The position numbers were made by a program, and so were the translations under genes. Of a DNA stretch of 64,000 nucleotides, positions 24,014 through 32,731 are shown in pieces; the first letter of the stretch is position 1; each line of letters starts with the position of its first letter. This DNA is from Candidatus Gastranaerophilales bacterium (GTDB lineage Bacteria; Cyanobacteriota; Vampirovibrionia; Gastranaerophilales; Gastranaerophilaceae), in NCBI GenBank assembly GCA_944326525.1, contig CALVEG010000004.1, positions 96,481 through 160,480 of the forward strand, given 5' to 3'. The notes under the pieces were generated by a model. That model made no database searches, was not told the origin of the DNA, and saw only the letters and a list, made by a program, of their open reading frames with translations.

Positions 24014-25603
24014 TTACTTACATTTTGCGGTTTTGTCGGCAAGTTCGCTGTCCATTCTCAAGAATACAGGCTTAATTTCTTCTTTTGAAATCAATTTACC
24101 AGTTTTAAGATTTTTAGTCGACAAATTATCAAGCTTAACTGATTTCAAATCAAACGAAAGCTGTGAAGCCATTCTTTGAGCGATATTCGGACAATACGGA
24201 TAAATAAGCGCTGAAACTACGCACATAATCTCAAGAACCGTTGTTAAAACCTGACCGCATTCAAGCATTTTTTCTTCCTTAGCCAAAGTCCAAGGCGCAT
24301 TATCAGTAACATACTTGTTAGTCATATCGACAAGCTGAATAATTTCATTTCCTGCCTCAGCGATTTCAAAATTGTCAAAGTGGCTTTTTACAAGATCAAT
24401 CTTATTTCTTGCAATCTGCAACAAACTTAAAGATCCCGCAACAGCCTCATTTTCGTTAACATCAAATTCAGGTTTAATTTCGCCGTCAAAATACTTAACA
24501 AGCATTGACAATGTTCTATTTAAAAGGTTGCCCATAGAGTTTGCAAGATGAGCGTTAACTTTTTCTTTAAAATCATCATCAGAATAATTTCCGTCTTTTC
24601 CGCAAGGAGCAGAAACCGCCATATAATAACGGAAAGGATCCGGAATATCTAATTCAAAATTCTTCAAAACATCCGTTGGAGAAATTACATTACCTAAAGA
24701 TTTAGACATTTTGCTCTCATCAATCGTAATCCAGCCATGCGCAAAAATATGTTTTGGCAAAGGCAAATCAAGCGCCAATAAAAATGCAGGCCAGTAAATG
24801 CTATGAAATTTCAAAATATCCTTACCGATTACGTGAATATCGGCAGGCCAATATTTTTTAAAGTTTTCCGACGGATTTTCAGTGTCATACCCTAGAGCCG
24901 TTATATAGTTTGAAAGCGCATCAATCCAAACATAAATAGTTTGTTCCGGATCGTCTAAAACATCAATTGCCCACTGAACATTATCTTTTGAGCGGGAAAC
25001 CGAAATGTCTTGAATATCTTCCAATTGATTTAAAACTTCATTTGCTCTGAATTGAGGAACGATAAAATCAGGATTTTCTTTAATATGCTTAATAATCGCA
25101 TCTTTGTATTTTGTAAGCTTAAAGAAATAATTTTCTTCACTGACGACCTCAGGTTTTTTAAGGTGATCAGGGCAAAGACCGTCTTCTGTCAAATCTTTTT
25201 CATTTAAAAAGCTTTCGCAGCCTGAGCAGTAAAGCCCTTCGTATTTGTGTTTATAGATATCTCCTTGAGCCACAAGCTTTTTGAAAATTTTCTGAACAAT
25301 TGCTTCATGGTCTTCATCGGTTGTTCTTATAAACCTTGTATAATCAATATTGAGAGCTTTCCAAGCATCTTTAAATGATTGAGCATTCATATCACAAAGT
25401 TCTTTCGGAGAAATTCCTTTAGCGGCAGCTGTTTTTTGGATTTTAATACCGTGTTCATCAGTTCCTGTCAAGAAAAATACATCATCGCAACGCTGAGAAT
25501 AATGTCTTGCAAGAATATCAGTCAAAATTTTCTCATAAGCATGTCCGATATGCGGAGCACCGTTTACGTAATCAATAGCTGTCGTTAAATAAAACTTTTC
25601 CAT
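24014..25603 (-). CDS. metG: Methionyl-tRNA synthetase
   Basis: This 529-residue class I synthetase charges tRNA-Met. It has the PHIGH motif at 17-21, a KMSKSLGN loop near 300, and one zinc knuckle (YCSGCESFL followed by CPDHLKKPE). The anticodon-binding helical domain is present. The C-terminal tRNA-binding EMAP/OB domain of some MetGs is absent, so this is the short form. GAGGGAA precedes the ATG at 25603; an in-frame ATG at 25621 has no binding site. Confidence 0.96.
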   Translation of the reverse strand: MEKFYLTTAIDYVNGAPHIGHAYEKILTDILARHYSQRCDDVFFLTGTDEHGIKIQKTAAAKGISPKELCDMNAQSFKDAWKALNIDYTRFIRTTDEDHEAIVQKIFKKLVAQGDIYKHKYEGLYCSGCESFLNEKDLTEDGLCPDHLKKPEVVSEENYFFKLTKYKDAIIKHIKENPDFIVPQFRANEVLNQLEDIQDISVSRSKDNVQWAIDVLDDPEQTIYVWIDALSNYITALGYDTENPSENFKKYWPADIHVIGKDILKFHSIYWPAFLLALDLPLPKHIFAHGWITIDESKMSKSLGNVISPTDVLKNFELDIPDPFRYYMAVSAPCGKDGNYSDDDFKEKVNAHLANSMGNLLNRTLSMLVKYFDGEIKPEFDVNENEAVAGSLSLLQIARNKIDLVKSHFDNFEIAEAGNEIIQLVDMTNKYVTDNAPWTLAKEEKMLECGQVLTTVLEIMCVVSALIYPYCPNIAQRMASQLSFDLKSVKLDNLSTKNLKTGKLISKEEIKPVFLRMDSELADKTAKCK

Positions 25604-25683
25604 ATATAAAAATTCCCTCATTTAATCTTAATTTCTTTAAGAAAATTGTATCATAAAATAAATAAGTAAACAGGTTTTAGGGG

Positions 25684-26115
25684 TTATTTAAGTATATTTC
25701 GATAACTTTTGAGAAAATCAGGATTTTTCTTAATGTAATCACGAATAAAATTTGAAAATTTCACAAAATTTGCAAAAAATTCATCGCTAACCACATGCTC
25801 CATCCTGCAAGCATTTTCCGAAGCTTCAACACTCGAAAGGCCTAAAATATTTTCCAAAAAATCACGTAAGTTTTCGTGTTTTTCAATAATATTTTTAGCA
25901 AAAATTTCACCCTCATTAGTCAGTGTAATTTTTGAATAAGGTTCATAATTAATAAGCTTTCTTGCAGTAAGTATATTCAAAGCCCCAGTCACCGAAGCTT
26001 TTTTAACATTCAAAGCCTCTGCAATATCGGTCACTTTTGCATAACCTCTTTTTATAACCTGATTGCAAATTTCTTCTAAATAATCTTCCTGACTGCGTGA
26101 AAGTTTTTCTTCCAT
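25684..26115 (-). CDS. DtxR/MntR-family metal-dependent regulator
   Basis: This 143-residue repressor has an N-terminal winged helix (YLEEICNQ, VTDIAEALNVKKASVTGALN, ITLTNEGE) and the dimerisation/metal region KHENLRDFLENILGL followed by CRMEHVVSDE, where Cys/Met/His/Glu ligands are expected. There is no C-terminal SH3 domain, as in MntR. It should bind iron or manganese and repress uptake genes. It follows the HxlR gene by about 55 bases, and TTAG/CTAA half-sites sit in that gap. Confidence 0.88.
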   Translation of the reverse strand: MEEKLSRSQEDYLEEICNQVIKRGYAKVTDIAEALNVKKASVTGALNILTARKLINYEPYSKITLTNEGEIFAKNIIEKHENLRDFLENILGLSSVEASENACRMEHVVSDEFFANFVKFSNFIRDYIKKNPDFLKSYRNILK

Positions 26116-26169
26116 ATTTTCTCCTTTTTTAAAGGCCCTAAAATCCAGTAAAACCTAATTTAGCCTAAT

Positions 26170-26547
26170 TTAAGCCTCAATTCCGTTTTCAGAACTTTGA
26201 GATTTTTTATTTTGTTTTTCAACAAGTTTCAAAAATTGTCTGTACCCTTCGCCCCAATCAGCCATAGCATCAAGAACAGACGCAAGACTATACCCGACAT
26301 CTGTTAAAGTATAATCTACACGAGGCGGAACTTCTTTATACTCTTGCCTTACGACAAGCCCGTCTTCTTCCATCTGCCTTAAATTAGCCGTCAAAACTTT
26401 TTGCGAAATCCCACTCACAGCTTTCTTAAGCTCTCCAAACCGCATGGTTCCTGCCAAAAGCTCTCTTAAAATTATAATTTTCCATCTCTTTCCTATCATT
26501 TTTAAAGTTGTTTCGACAGGACATTTAGGCAGTTCTTTTAAAAGCAT
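26170..26547 (-). CDS. HxlR-family transcriptional regulator
   Basis: This 125-residue winged-helix protein shows the HxlR pattern: CPVETTLKMIGKRWK with Cys9, LAGTMRFGELKKAVSGISQK, LTANLRQMEEDGLV and YTLTDVGYSL. Single-Cys members (HypR, QorR types) sense electrophiles or disulfide stress; that role here is inference from Cys9. It is probably transcribed with the downstream DtxR-type gene. Confidence 0.92.
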   Translation of the reverse strand: MLLKELPKCPVETTLKMIGKRWKIIILRELLAGTMRFGELKKAVSGISQKVLTANLRQMEEDGLVVRQEYKEVPPRVDYTLTDVGYSLASVLDAMADWGEGYRQFLKLVEKQNKKSQSSENGIEA

Positions 26548-26623
26548 AGCAAGGGTTTTCCTTTAGTTACTAAAATATACTATTACCCTTAATGTACTAT
26601 ATAATTAAAATTATGTCTATATT

Positions 26624-26980
26624 TTAAGGTTTTTTCTTAAACAAATTTTTAAAGAAATCACCGATTTTGCTCCCAAAAGATTTTAAACAAGCCGGCATTT
26701 TCCGCAATTTAGCAATGCCCCAAACTGCACCGGTAAGAGCTAATGTGCCAAATAAAACCTTTTTCCAAACAGGAGTTTTAACAATATTTTGGACTTTATT
26801 CGGGCTGTTATATTCGTCACTTTTAGGCGGCTGAATTGCAAGCGGAGGAATATTATAAATAGGATACTGCGGCTGCCCGACAAACCTTGCAGGTGTGCCG
26901 GTTACGTAAGCTGCTGCATCAAATCCGACAATTCCGGCATCTGCGAGCATATCTACACTTGAAACCCAGTCATAATTCAT
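26624..26980 (-). CDS. Hypothetical membrane-anchored protein
   Basis: This 118-residue protein has a polar, proline-rich N-terminal half (QYPIYNIPPLAIQPP), one hydrophobic segment (about residues 77-92) and a very basic C-terminus ending NLFKKKP. AGGTAAT precedes the ATG. No family is recognised. Basic ends of this kind often face the cytoplasm or nucleic acid. Confidence 0.6.
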   Translation of the reverse strand: MNYDWVSSVDMLADAGIVGFDAAAYVTGTPARFVGQPQYPIYNIPPLAIQPPKSDEYNSPNKVQNIVKTPVWKKVLFGTLALTGAVWGIAKLRKMPACLKSFGSKIGDFFKNLFKKKP

Positions 26981-27130
26981 AACATTACCTAAATTACTAC
27001 CTTAAATATATAAAGTATTTTTTAACCAAATTATTGCATGATTTTTAAAAATTTTATGAATTTTTGTTAATCACAGCCCCAAGCACAAATTTTTATCTAA
27101 TAGTTGACAAAAAATCTTTTTTATAATATT

Positions 27131-27146
27131 GTTAGTCATGCCTAAC
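27131..27146. promoter_or_regulatory. Palindromic candidate operator
   Basis: GTTAGTCATGCCTAAC is a 16-base palindrome with one mismatched pair, just downstream of a TATAAT at 27122-27127 and 17 bases before the ATG at 27163. Its TTAG/CTAA arms resemble DtxR-family sites, and such a regulator lies 1 kb away. This is a guess. Confidence 0.35.
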
Positions 27147-27162
27147 AAATATCGAGAAAATA

Positions 27163-28203
27163 ATGAATATTAAAACAATAGCAAAATACATTGACCAACC
27201 CTCAGTAATTTCAAAATTACATTCAAAAATGCCTCTTTGTCTAACCTCAGTTGCAACAGGGGTTTGGGGATACGAAACTTTTGGCAAAAACAATAAAGAC
27301 AAAAACAAATTTCAACAAGGATTAAAAAACGCAATTACGATATCTTCAGCAGCCACAGCGGCGTACGTGGGCGCAAAGGGGCTTAAAATTAAAAACAAAA
27401 CTATTTTCGAAGGTCTTTTAACAAATCCGACCACGCAGGAAGTATTGAGCAAACAATCCAAAATAATTACAGAATATTTATCAAAAGGAGTTTTAAAAGA
27501 CAATGTTCTTATAAAAACCTTAAATAAAGCAAAAAATAGAACTTTCAGCTTAAAAGAAACCGAAACAATATTACAAAGAATACCACAGGACAAAATTTCG
27601 CAAAAATTTTTGTCTGAAATTTTTCCTGAACCTGAAAATTTGAATTCAAAAGAAATTTTTAAAGAGATAAAACGGCTTTCACTAATAGGCTTAATTCCCG
27701 TAGCAGGCGGGGTTGCAGGGGGCGTGGCTGCAGATATTATTACAGGTACAAACACTAAAAAAAGTTTTTCGAACAAAATTAAAGAAGGGACATATCAATA
27801 TCTTGCAAATATTTTTCTATGCAATGTTGGAGCAGGAGCCGCACTATTCACGTCGGAAAAACTTGTAAAAGCAAACTTAATCAAACCACTAAGTCCTGTC
27901 AAAAAACTTGGTGTAATTTTTAGCGGAATATTTCTCACAGGCATTTTAGGTGGAAGTTTGATAGCAAATTATATTTCCAAAAAATGCATAGATCCCATAT
28001 TAGGACAAAAATGCGATAAGAATAAAAGAATTTACAGCGAAAGAAAACCTGAAGCATTAGATATTGCCTTACATGCTGATGATATCGCAACAGCAGGAGT
28101 TTTATCGGGCTTCAAATGGATAGAGCCGGCACTTCCTGTAATGTATTTCATATCAGGTTACCGGGCAGGGATTGGTTATCGTAACAATTTAGAAAAAAAA
28201 TAG
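27163..28203 (+). CDS. Hypothetical polytopic membrane protein
   Basis: This 346-residue protein is of unknown family. It has hydrophobic, glycine/alanine-rich stretches near residues 60-75, 175-200 (PVAGGVAGGVAADIITG), 213-230, 250-270 and 315-335. The middle 80 residues are polar and helical. The start has a weak GAG box. The upstream palindrome and TATAAT suggest regulated expression. Its Gly/Ala-rich helices recall colicin-like or pre-toxin membrane segments, but nothing firm can be said. Confidence 0.65.
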   Translation: MNIKTIAKYIDQPSVISKLHSKMPLCLTSVATGVWGYETFGKNNKDKNKFQQGLKNAITISSAATAAYVGAKGLKIKNKTIFEGLLTNPTTQEVLSKQSKIITEYLSKGVLKDNVLIKTLNKAKNRTFSLKETETILQRIPQDKISQKFLSEIFPEPENLNSKEIFKEIKRLSLIGLIPVAGGVAGGVAADIITGTNTKKSFSNKIKEGTYQYLANIFLCNVGAGAALFTSEKLVKANLIKPLSPVKKLGVIFSGIFLTGILGGSLIANYISKKCIDPILGQKCDKNKRIYSERKPEALDIALHADDIATAGVLSGFKWIEPALPVMYFISGYRAGIGYRNNLEKK

Positions 28204-28288
28204 CAAAAAAAATATTTTTGATGTTTAATATTCAAGTACCCCACAATGCGTTTATCGCATTTTCTATATAATCTAAGGAGAAAATATT

Positions 28289-28963
28289 ATGCAAATACAA
28301 TCGGTAAACAATACCCCATCATTTCAAGCAAACCGTTTACGTACAGCCTTTAAGCTTGCGGAAAATGCAGGAAAATATCAATCATCCGTTGATATTTATT
28401 CAATTAATAAATCTGACAGTGAATTAATCAATAAACTTTTACTCAAACTTGATCTCAAAGACAGAAAAGACAGTTTTGCGATTAAAGAAAAACTTAATGT
28501 TAATGATACAATTCGCAGCATTTTAACAAAAGCTAAAATGATAGATGACGACTCCACCGGCGGAGTATATATGGCAGTTCAAAATGGAGAAAAAGTAATC
28601 GGTTTTTTGGATTACACAAACGGAGGAATGCCTTTATTAAAAAATCTTGTTGCTTGGAGAGGAAAAAATCAAAGCAATACCCGCTTAAATTTATTTACTG
28701 AATTTTTGCAAAGAGTAGGTATCAAAAGTCAAGAAAGCATAACAAGCTATTCGGAAGAAAAAAGCAAAGGCAACAAATGGCTTCGTGATCTTGGATTCGG
28801 GATTCCGCCGCAAAGCAGATATGCCCGTCAAAGACTTTTAATGCCACAAAATACAGTTAGCGAAAATGCAGCTAAATGTGAAAAAATGTTAGAAAATGAC
28901 GATTTAAAAATTACACAATACTCAAAACCTCAAATGATTGAATTGACTAATCTTGATTTATAA
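28289..28963 (+). CDS. Hypothetical protein, possible GNAT-like fold
   Basis: This 224-residue protein begins MQIQSVNNTPSFQANRL, a lineage-type N-terminus. The middle (GGVYMAVQNGEKVIGFLDYT, a helical NTRLNLFTEFLQRV, then NKWLRDLGF) has the strand-helix order and the xLGF ending of acetyltransferase folds, but the acetyl-CoA loop is not clear. AAGGAG precedes the ATG. The next gene follows 29 bases later with its own binding site and may be in the same operon. Confidence 0.6.
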   Translation: MQIQSVNNTPSFQANRLRTAFKLAENAGKYQSSVDIYSINKSDSELINKLLLKLDLKDRKDSFAIKEKLNVNDTIRSILTKAKMIDDDSTGGVYMAVQNGEKVIGFLDYTNGGMPLLKNLVAWRGKNQSNTRLNLFTEFLQRVGIKSQESITSYSEEKSKGNKWLRDLGFGIPPQSRYARQRLLMPQNTVSENAAKCEKMLENDDLKITQYSKPQMIELTNLDL

Positions 28964-28992
28964 ATTAAGATTATCAAAAAGGAGAGAAAGCC

Positions 28993-29802
28993 ATGTCAGG
29001 AATTTTGAATATCCAAATAAACCCTGTTTTAGGAGATAAAGCCAAAAATCTTGAAACAGTTCAAGATTTTATTGAAAAGTATTCTAATAAAAAACCTGAC
29101 TTGGTAGTTCTTCCTGAATTTTTCAGCACCGGAATTGATGATAAGGTAATGATTAATTTACCTGAAGATGAAAACGGCGGATTTGTTGTAGAAACATTAT
29201 CCCAAATGGCAAAAAAATTTGATACAAACATTGTCTGTGGTTCTGTAATCGAAAAAGAAGGTGACAAGCTTTATAATACAAGTTTTGTAGTCAATCGAGC
29301 AGGCGAAACTGTCGGAAAATACAGAAAAATTCATCTTTTTCAATTTTTTGGCGGGAATGAAAACGCATACACAACTCCGGGGAATTTACCTCCATGCGTT
29401 GTCGAACTTGATTTTGCAAAAGTCGGTGTAAGTATATGTTTTGATATCAAATATCCGATGCTTTACAAAACCCTCATCAAAATGGGAGCTGAAATTATCG
29501 TTTCTCCTAGCGCTTGGATAAAATTAAAATCACTTACCAATAAAAAGAAGGAAGAAGCGGCTCTTTGCTGGAAAAGCTTGAATATTGCACGTGCTGCAGA
29601 AAGCCTTGTTTATTTTGTTACCTCAAACCTTGCAGGAGATATGAACAGTTCACTCTATTCAATCGGAAACTCAATGATTACAAATCCTCTTGGAGTTGTT
29701 GAATCATTTCAAGGAAACGAACAAGGCGCCGATTTTAGAGAAATCAACTTAAAACTTGTACGAGAACTTAAAATGACAGTTCCTGTTGCGTTCATTGATT
29801 AA
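28993..29802 (+). CDS. Carbon-nitrogen hydrolase (nitrilase superfamily amidase)
   Basis: This 269-residue cytoplasmic enzyme has the full Glu-Lys-Cys triad: Glu in LPEFFSTG (near 41), Lys in GKYRKIHLF (near 115) and Cys in GVSICFDIKYP (near 152). It is likely an omega-amidase or similar C-N hydrolase (deaminated glutathione or 2-oxoglutaramate type); the exact substrate cannot be read. AAAGGAGAG precedes the ATG. Confidence 0.92.
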   Translation: MSGILNIQINPVLGDKAKNLETVQDFIEKYSNKKPDLVVLPEFFSTGIDDKVMINLPEDENGGFVVETLSQMAKKFDTNIVCGSVIEKEGDKLYNTSFVVNRAGETVGKYRKIHLFQFFGGNENAYTTPGNLPPCVVELDFAKVGVSICFDIKYPMLYKTLIKMGAEIIVSPSAWIKLKSLTNKKKEEAALCWKSLNIARAAESLVYFVTSNLAGDMNSSLYSIGNSMITNPLGVVESFQGNEQGADFREINLKLVRELKMTVPVAFID

Positions 29803-29828
29803 TATATACACTAAAACGCGACTCTAAA

Positions 29829-30506
29829 TTACTGTTTAAGATATTCTTCAATGTAAGATTTTGGATTACGAAGAATAAACTCAACGTCCTCAGGATCCTG
29901 AATATATCTGTAAACTATTTCTTTATCAGAGTTTTCTTTTTCAATAATCAAATGACCGTAATCTGCCATTCTTCCCAAAAAACTTCTTCTAATACGTACA
30001 AGATGAATTTTTTTAAGCGGAACGCAAATATCTTCAACAGAAAAAACGCCCTGTCTAATATGCAGACTTTGAGTAGTGATAACGCTTCTGTCCGAAAAAT
30101 ATCTTAAAATCGGGTAAACAATCGGCATCAAAACAACAAGCGCTATCAAAAATCCTAAAATGCTTGGAATATTTACATAAAAAATCCAAAAATATGCTAT
30201 GAAAACCGGAGAAAACACACAAGGCCAAAAAAGAGCCATATAATGCTTTTTGATTTCATATACAACAATTTCGTCATCGTCACTAACAGTTTGTGACAAT
30301 TCTTCCTCTTGTTTTTCCTCAACAACAGGTGCCGGAGTTATAGAAGAATAATCCGCATAATCCGTTTTTTGAAAAGGAACATCACTATTTGAATAGATAT
30401 TATTTTCAGTATAACTTTCAACTCTGTCATTGCGTAAATCATGCCCGCAATATTTACAGAAATTATCAAAATCATTTATTCTTTTACCGCAATTTGGACA
30501 AAACAT
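29829..30506 (-). CDS. Zinc-ribbon and bacterial PH (YdbS-like) membrane protein
   Basis: This 225-residue protein starts with a zinc ribbon, CPNCG at 3-7 and CKYCG at 17-21. A polar linker (about 25-85), two hydrophobic segments (about 92-135) and a bPH2-type domain (FSDRSVITTQSLHIRQG, then KIHLVRIRRSFLGRMADYG) follow. Proteins of this layout sit in the inner membrane with the ribbon in the cytoplasm; function is unknown. AAAGGA lies upstream. Confidence 0.85.
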   Translation of the reverse strand: MFCPNCGKRINDFDNFCKYCGHDLRNDRVESYTENNIYSNSDVPFQKTDYADYSSITPAPVVEEKQEEELSQTVSDDDEIVVYEIKKHYMALFWPCVFSPVFIAYFWIFYVNIPSILGFLIALVVLMPIVYPILRYFSDRSVITTQSLHIRQGVFSVEDICVPLKKIHLVRIRRSFLGRMADYGHLIIEKENSDKEIVYRYIQDPEDVEFILRNPKSYIEEYLKQ

Positions 30507-30590
30507 TATTTCTCAATCCTTTTCTTGAAAATTATTTTATCATATAATAAAGACACGGTCAATTAGTACAGTAGAAAAGGCAATTATATT

Positions 30591-31517
30591 ATGATTATTA
30601 CGGAAGATATAACAAAAGAAAAATTACTCAAATTATATAATGAAGACTTAGACACTTTACTTAAAGAATCTGCTAAATACATGAAAGATAAAATCGAATT
30701 TTGCTCTCTTGTAAACGCAAGAAATGGTAAGTGTTCACAAAACTGCAAATATTGTGCTCAAAGTTCACACTATAATACAGACGTTGAAAGTTACCCGCTG
30801 ATAAAACCGAAAGAAGTAAAAAAAGCGGTTTTAGAGGCAAAAGACAACCACGTGAACCGTTTTGCAATTGTAACATCAGGCAAATCTCCAGATGAAAGTG
30901 ATTTTGATGGAATTTTAGACTTAATAAAAGAAGTAAACAAGGTTGAAGGAATAAAAAGCTGCGCTTCAATAGGAATTCTAACGGAAGATCAAGCTAAAAA
31001 ACTTTCAGAAGCAGGACTTGTAAGATTTCATCATAATATAAACACCAGCAGTTCATACTACGGTGAAGTTTGTACAACTCACAGCTGGCAAGACAGACTA
31101 AACACTTGCAAACTTGTTAAAAAATACGGAATGGAATTATGCTGCGGAGTAATTCTTGGAATGGGCGAAACCGTTGAACAAAGAGTTGAAATGGCACTGG
31201 AATTAAGAGAAATTCATCCGGATTCAATTCCGATTAACATCTTAATGCCGATTAAAAATACTCCGTTTGAAAACTATTTTGACAAAATTGATGAAGAAAA
31301 TATTTTAAGAACGCTTGCGATATTTAAAATAGCCAACCCTGATTCAATATTGCGTTTTTGCGGCGGCAGAATGAGATTAAGTGAAGAAAATCAAATAAAA
31401 GCACTCCAATCGTGTGTCGAAGGGATTTTGACCGGAAATTACCTGACTACAACTGGAAAATCTCCCAAAGAAGACCTTATGCTTGTAAAAGAACTAAATA
31501 AAACGCTTATAAAATAA
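30591..31517 (+). CDS. bioB: Biotin synthase
   Basis: This 308-residue radical SAM enzyme inserts sulfur into dethiobiotin. The 4Fe-4S motif C48-x3-C52-x2-C55 (CSQNCKYCAQ) is intact. Downstream are CASIGILTEDQAKKL, HHNINTSSSYY and CCGVILGMGET, and the second-cluster Arg in FCGGRMR. The length is typical. An altered BioD-like protein lies 5 kb away; no bioA or bioF is in the window, so the cell may salvage precursors. Confidence 0.93.
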   Translation: MIITEDITKEKLLKLYNEDLDTLLKESAKYMKDKIEFCSLVNARNGKCSQNCKYCAQSSHYNTDVESYPLIKPKEVKKAVLEAKDNHVNRFAIVTSGKSPDESDFDGILDLIKEVNKVEGIKSCASIGILTEDQAKKLSEAGLVRFHHNINTSSSYYGEVCTTHSWQDRLNTCKLVKKYGMELCCGVILGMGETVEQRVEMALELREIHPDSIPINILMPIKNTPFENYFDKIDEENILRTLAIFKIANPDSILRFCGGRMRLSEENQIKALQSCVEGILTGNYLTTTGKSPKEDLMLVKELNKTLIK

Positions 31518-31610
31518 AAAATTAGTGGTCTATCGGGTAATATCATTTAAAATATCTTTTTTATAGAATATATTCATACTAAAGATATTATTTAGTGATG
31601 GAAAATTACA

Positions 31611-31775
31611 ATGGAGAGCTTAAAGTCAGAAAACACCCTAAATACACAGGAAAAGAAAATTCTGGAATTAATTGAAACAAATCACACGATAAAAGAAATA
31701 GCAGAAATTATGAAAATCAGTCACCACACGGTGAAATCTCATATCTACAAAATAAAGAGGATGACTTTAAAATAA
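31611..31775 (+). CDS. Tiny LuxR/GerE-type helix-turn-helix protein
   Basis: A 54-residue reading frame starts at the ATG at 31611 and ends with TAA at 31773-31775. It holds essentially only a GerE domain: LNTQEKKILELIETN, then IKEIAEIMKISHHTVKSHIY, matching the LuxR DNA-binding helices, with a basic end. No receiver or ligand domain is present. Only a weak GGA precedes the start. A similar stand-alone protein is at 46258. It lies upstream of ispF. Confidence 0.75.
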   Translation: MESLKSENTLNTQEKKILELIETNHTIKEIAEIMKISHHTVKSHIYKIKRMTLK

Positions 31776-31812
31776 AACCATGCTAATATGACCTAAACAA
31801 ACGGAGAAAGAA

Positions 31813-32289
31813 ATGTACAGAACAGGTCTTGGCTATGACATTCATACTCTAAAAGAGGGCAGAGATTTAATAATAGGTGGCGTAAAGATTACGCATGAAA
31901 AAGGTTTAATGGGACATTCCGATGCGGATGTACTTATTCACGCAATAATTGACGCCTTGCTAGGAGCTTTAGCTATGAGTGATATCGGCACTTTGTTTCC
32001 GGATACTGACAACAAATACAAAAATGCCGACAGTACCGTTCTTTTAAAACACGTTTACGAAAAAATTCTTGAGAGGAATTATAAAATCGTAAACCTTGAC
32101 AGCAACATTATTGCACAAGAACCGAAAATGATGCCTTATATTCCAAAAATGCGCGAAACATTGGATAAAGTTTTGCAGATTGGACAGGAAAATATAAGTA
32201 TCAAAGCTAAAACCAATGAAAAAATGGATGCTGTCGGACAAAAACTTGCAATTGAAGCACACGCTATAGTTTTACTAAAAAAAGTATAA
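31813..32289 (+). CDS. ispF: 2-C-methyl-D-erythritol 2,4-cyclodiphosphate synthase
   Basis: This 158-residue enzyme of the non-mevalonate isoprenoid pathway starts with the metal motif GLGYDIHTL and has GHSDADVLIHAIIDALLGAL (metal His/Asp), the DIGTLFPD motif, and a C-terminal KAKTNEKMDAVG. The length is normal. GGAGAA precedes the ATG. Eight bases separate it from the next secreted protein. Confidence 0.95.
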   Translation: MYRTGLGYDIHTLKEGRDLIIGGVKITHEKGLMGHSDADVLIHAIIDALLGALAMSDIGTLFPDTDNKYKNADSTVLLKHVYEKILERNYKIVNLDSNIIAQEPKMMPYIPKMRETLDKVLQIGQENISIKAKTNEKMDAVGQKLAIEAHAIVLLKKV

Positions 32290-32299
32290 GAGGTTAATG

Positions 32300-32662
32300 A
32301 TGAAAAAGATTTTTATTATGTTTATGAGTTTGGTAATTATGGGTCTTCCGGCATTTTCAGCTGAATACACCGCACAAGACAAAAAAGTATTCTATGACAA
32401 TTTTCTAAATGGAATGTTCTGGGGTATAGAACAAAGCCTTGCTCAACAAAATGTTCCCGGAGAGAAAATAAGAAATTATGTAAATGCCATGAAAAAACAA
32501 GTAAACCGCGAGCAGCTTGAAAATACAACTTGGGCTTGTGTTTCAAAATATTCACCTGAAGAAATGGCAAGCCAAAGCGATAAAGTTACTCAAGAATGTT
32601 TCGCAAAATGGGCAACAGAATATTACACAAAAAACCAAAATCTTATAGAACTTCTAAAATAA
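32300..32662 (+). CDS. Hypothetical secreted protein
   Basis: This 120-residue protein has a signal peptide (hydrophobic residues about 3-18, probable cleavage after AFSA) and a helical, charged mature part with two cysteines (TWACVSK and TQECFAK). AGAGG sits 6 bases before the ATG at 32300; an ATG at 32297 is also possible. No family is recognised. It is probably co-transcribed with ispF and ends at a good terminator. Confidence 0.65.
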   Translation: MKKIFIMFMSLVIMGLPAFSAEYTAQDKKVFYDNFLNGMFWGIEQSLAQQNVPGEKIRNYVNAMKKQVNREQLENTTWACVSKYSPEEMASQSDKVTQECFAKWATEYYTKNQNLIELLK

Positions 32663-32680
32663 TTTAAAAAAATGACCAAC

Positions 32681-32717
32681 AAAAAACTCTCCTTAAAAAT
32701 TAAAAGGAGAGTTTTTT
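32681..32717. terminator. Bidirectional terminator
   Basis: A 14-bp A/T-flanked stem (AAAAAACTCTCCTT with AAGGAGAGTTTTTT) lies between convergent genes and carries T runs on both strands. Confidence 0.85.
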
Positions 32718-32731
32718 ATTTTAATTAAATT

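Noticed and set aside
25604..25683. T-box or SAM-type leader upstream of metG
   Set aside because: The gap is short and holds only a -10-like sequence and a Shine-Dalgarno.
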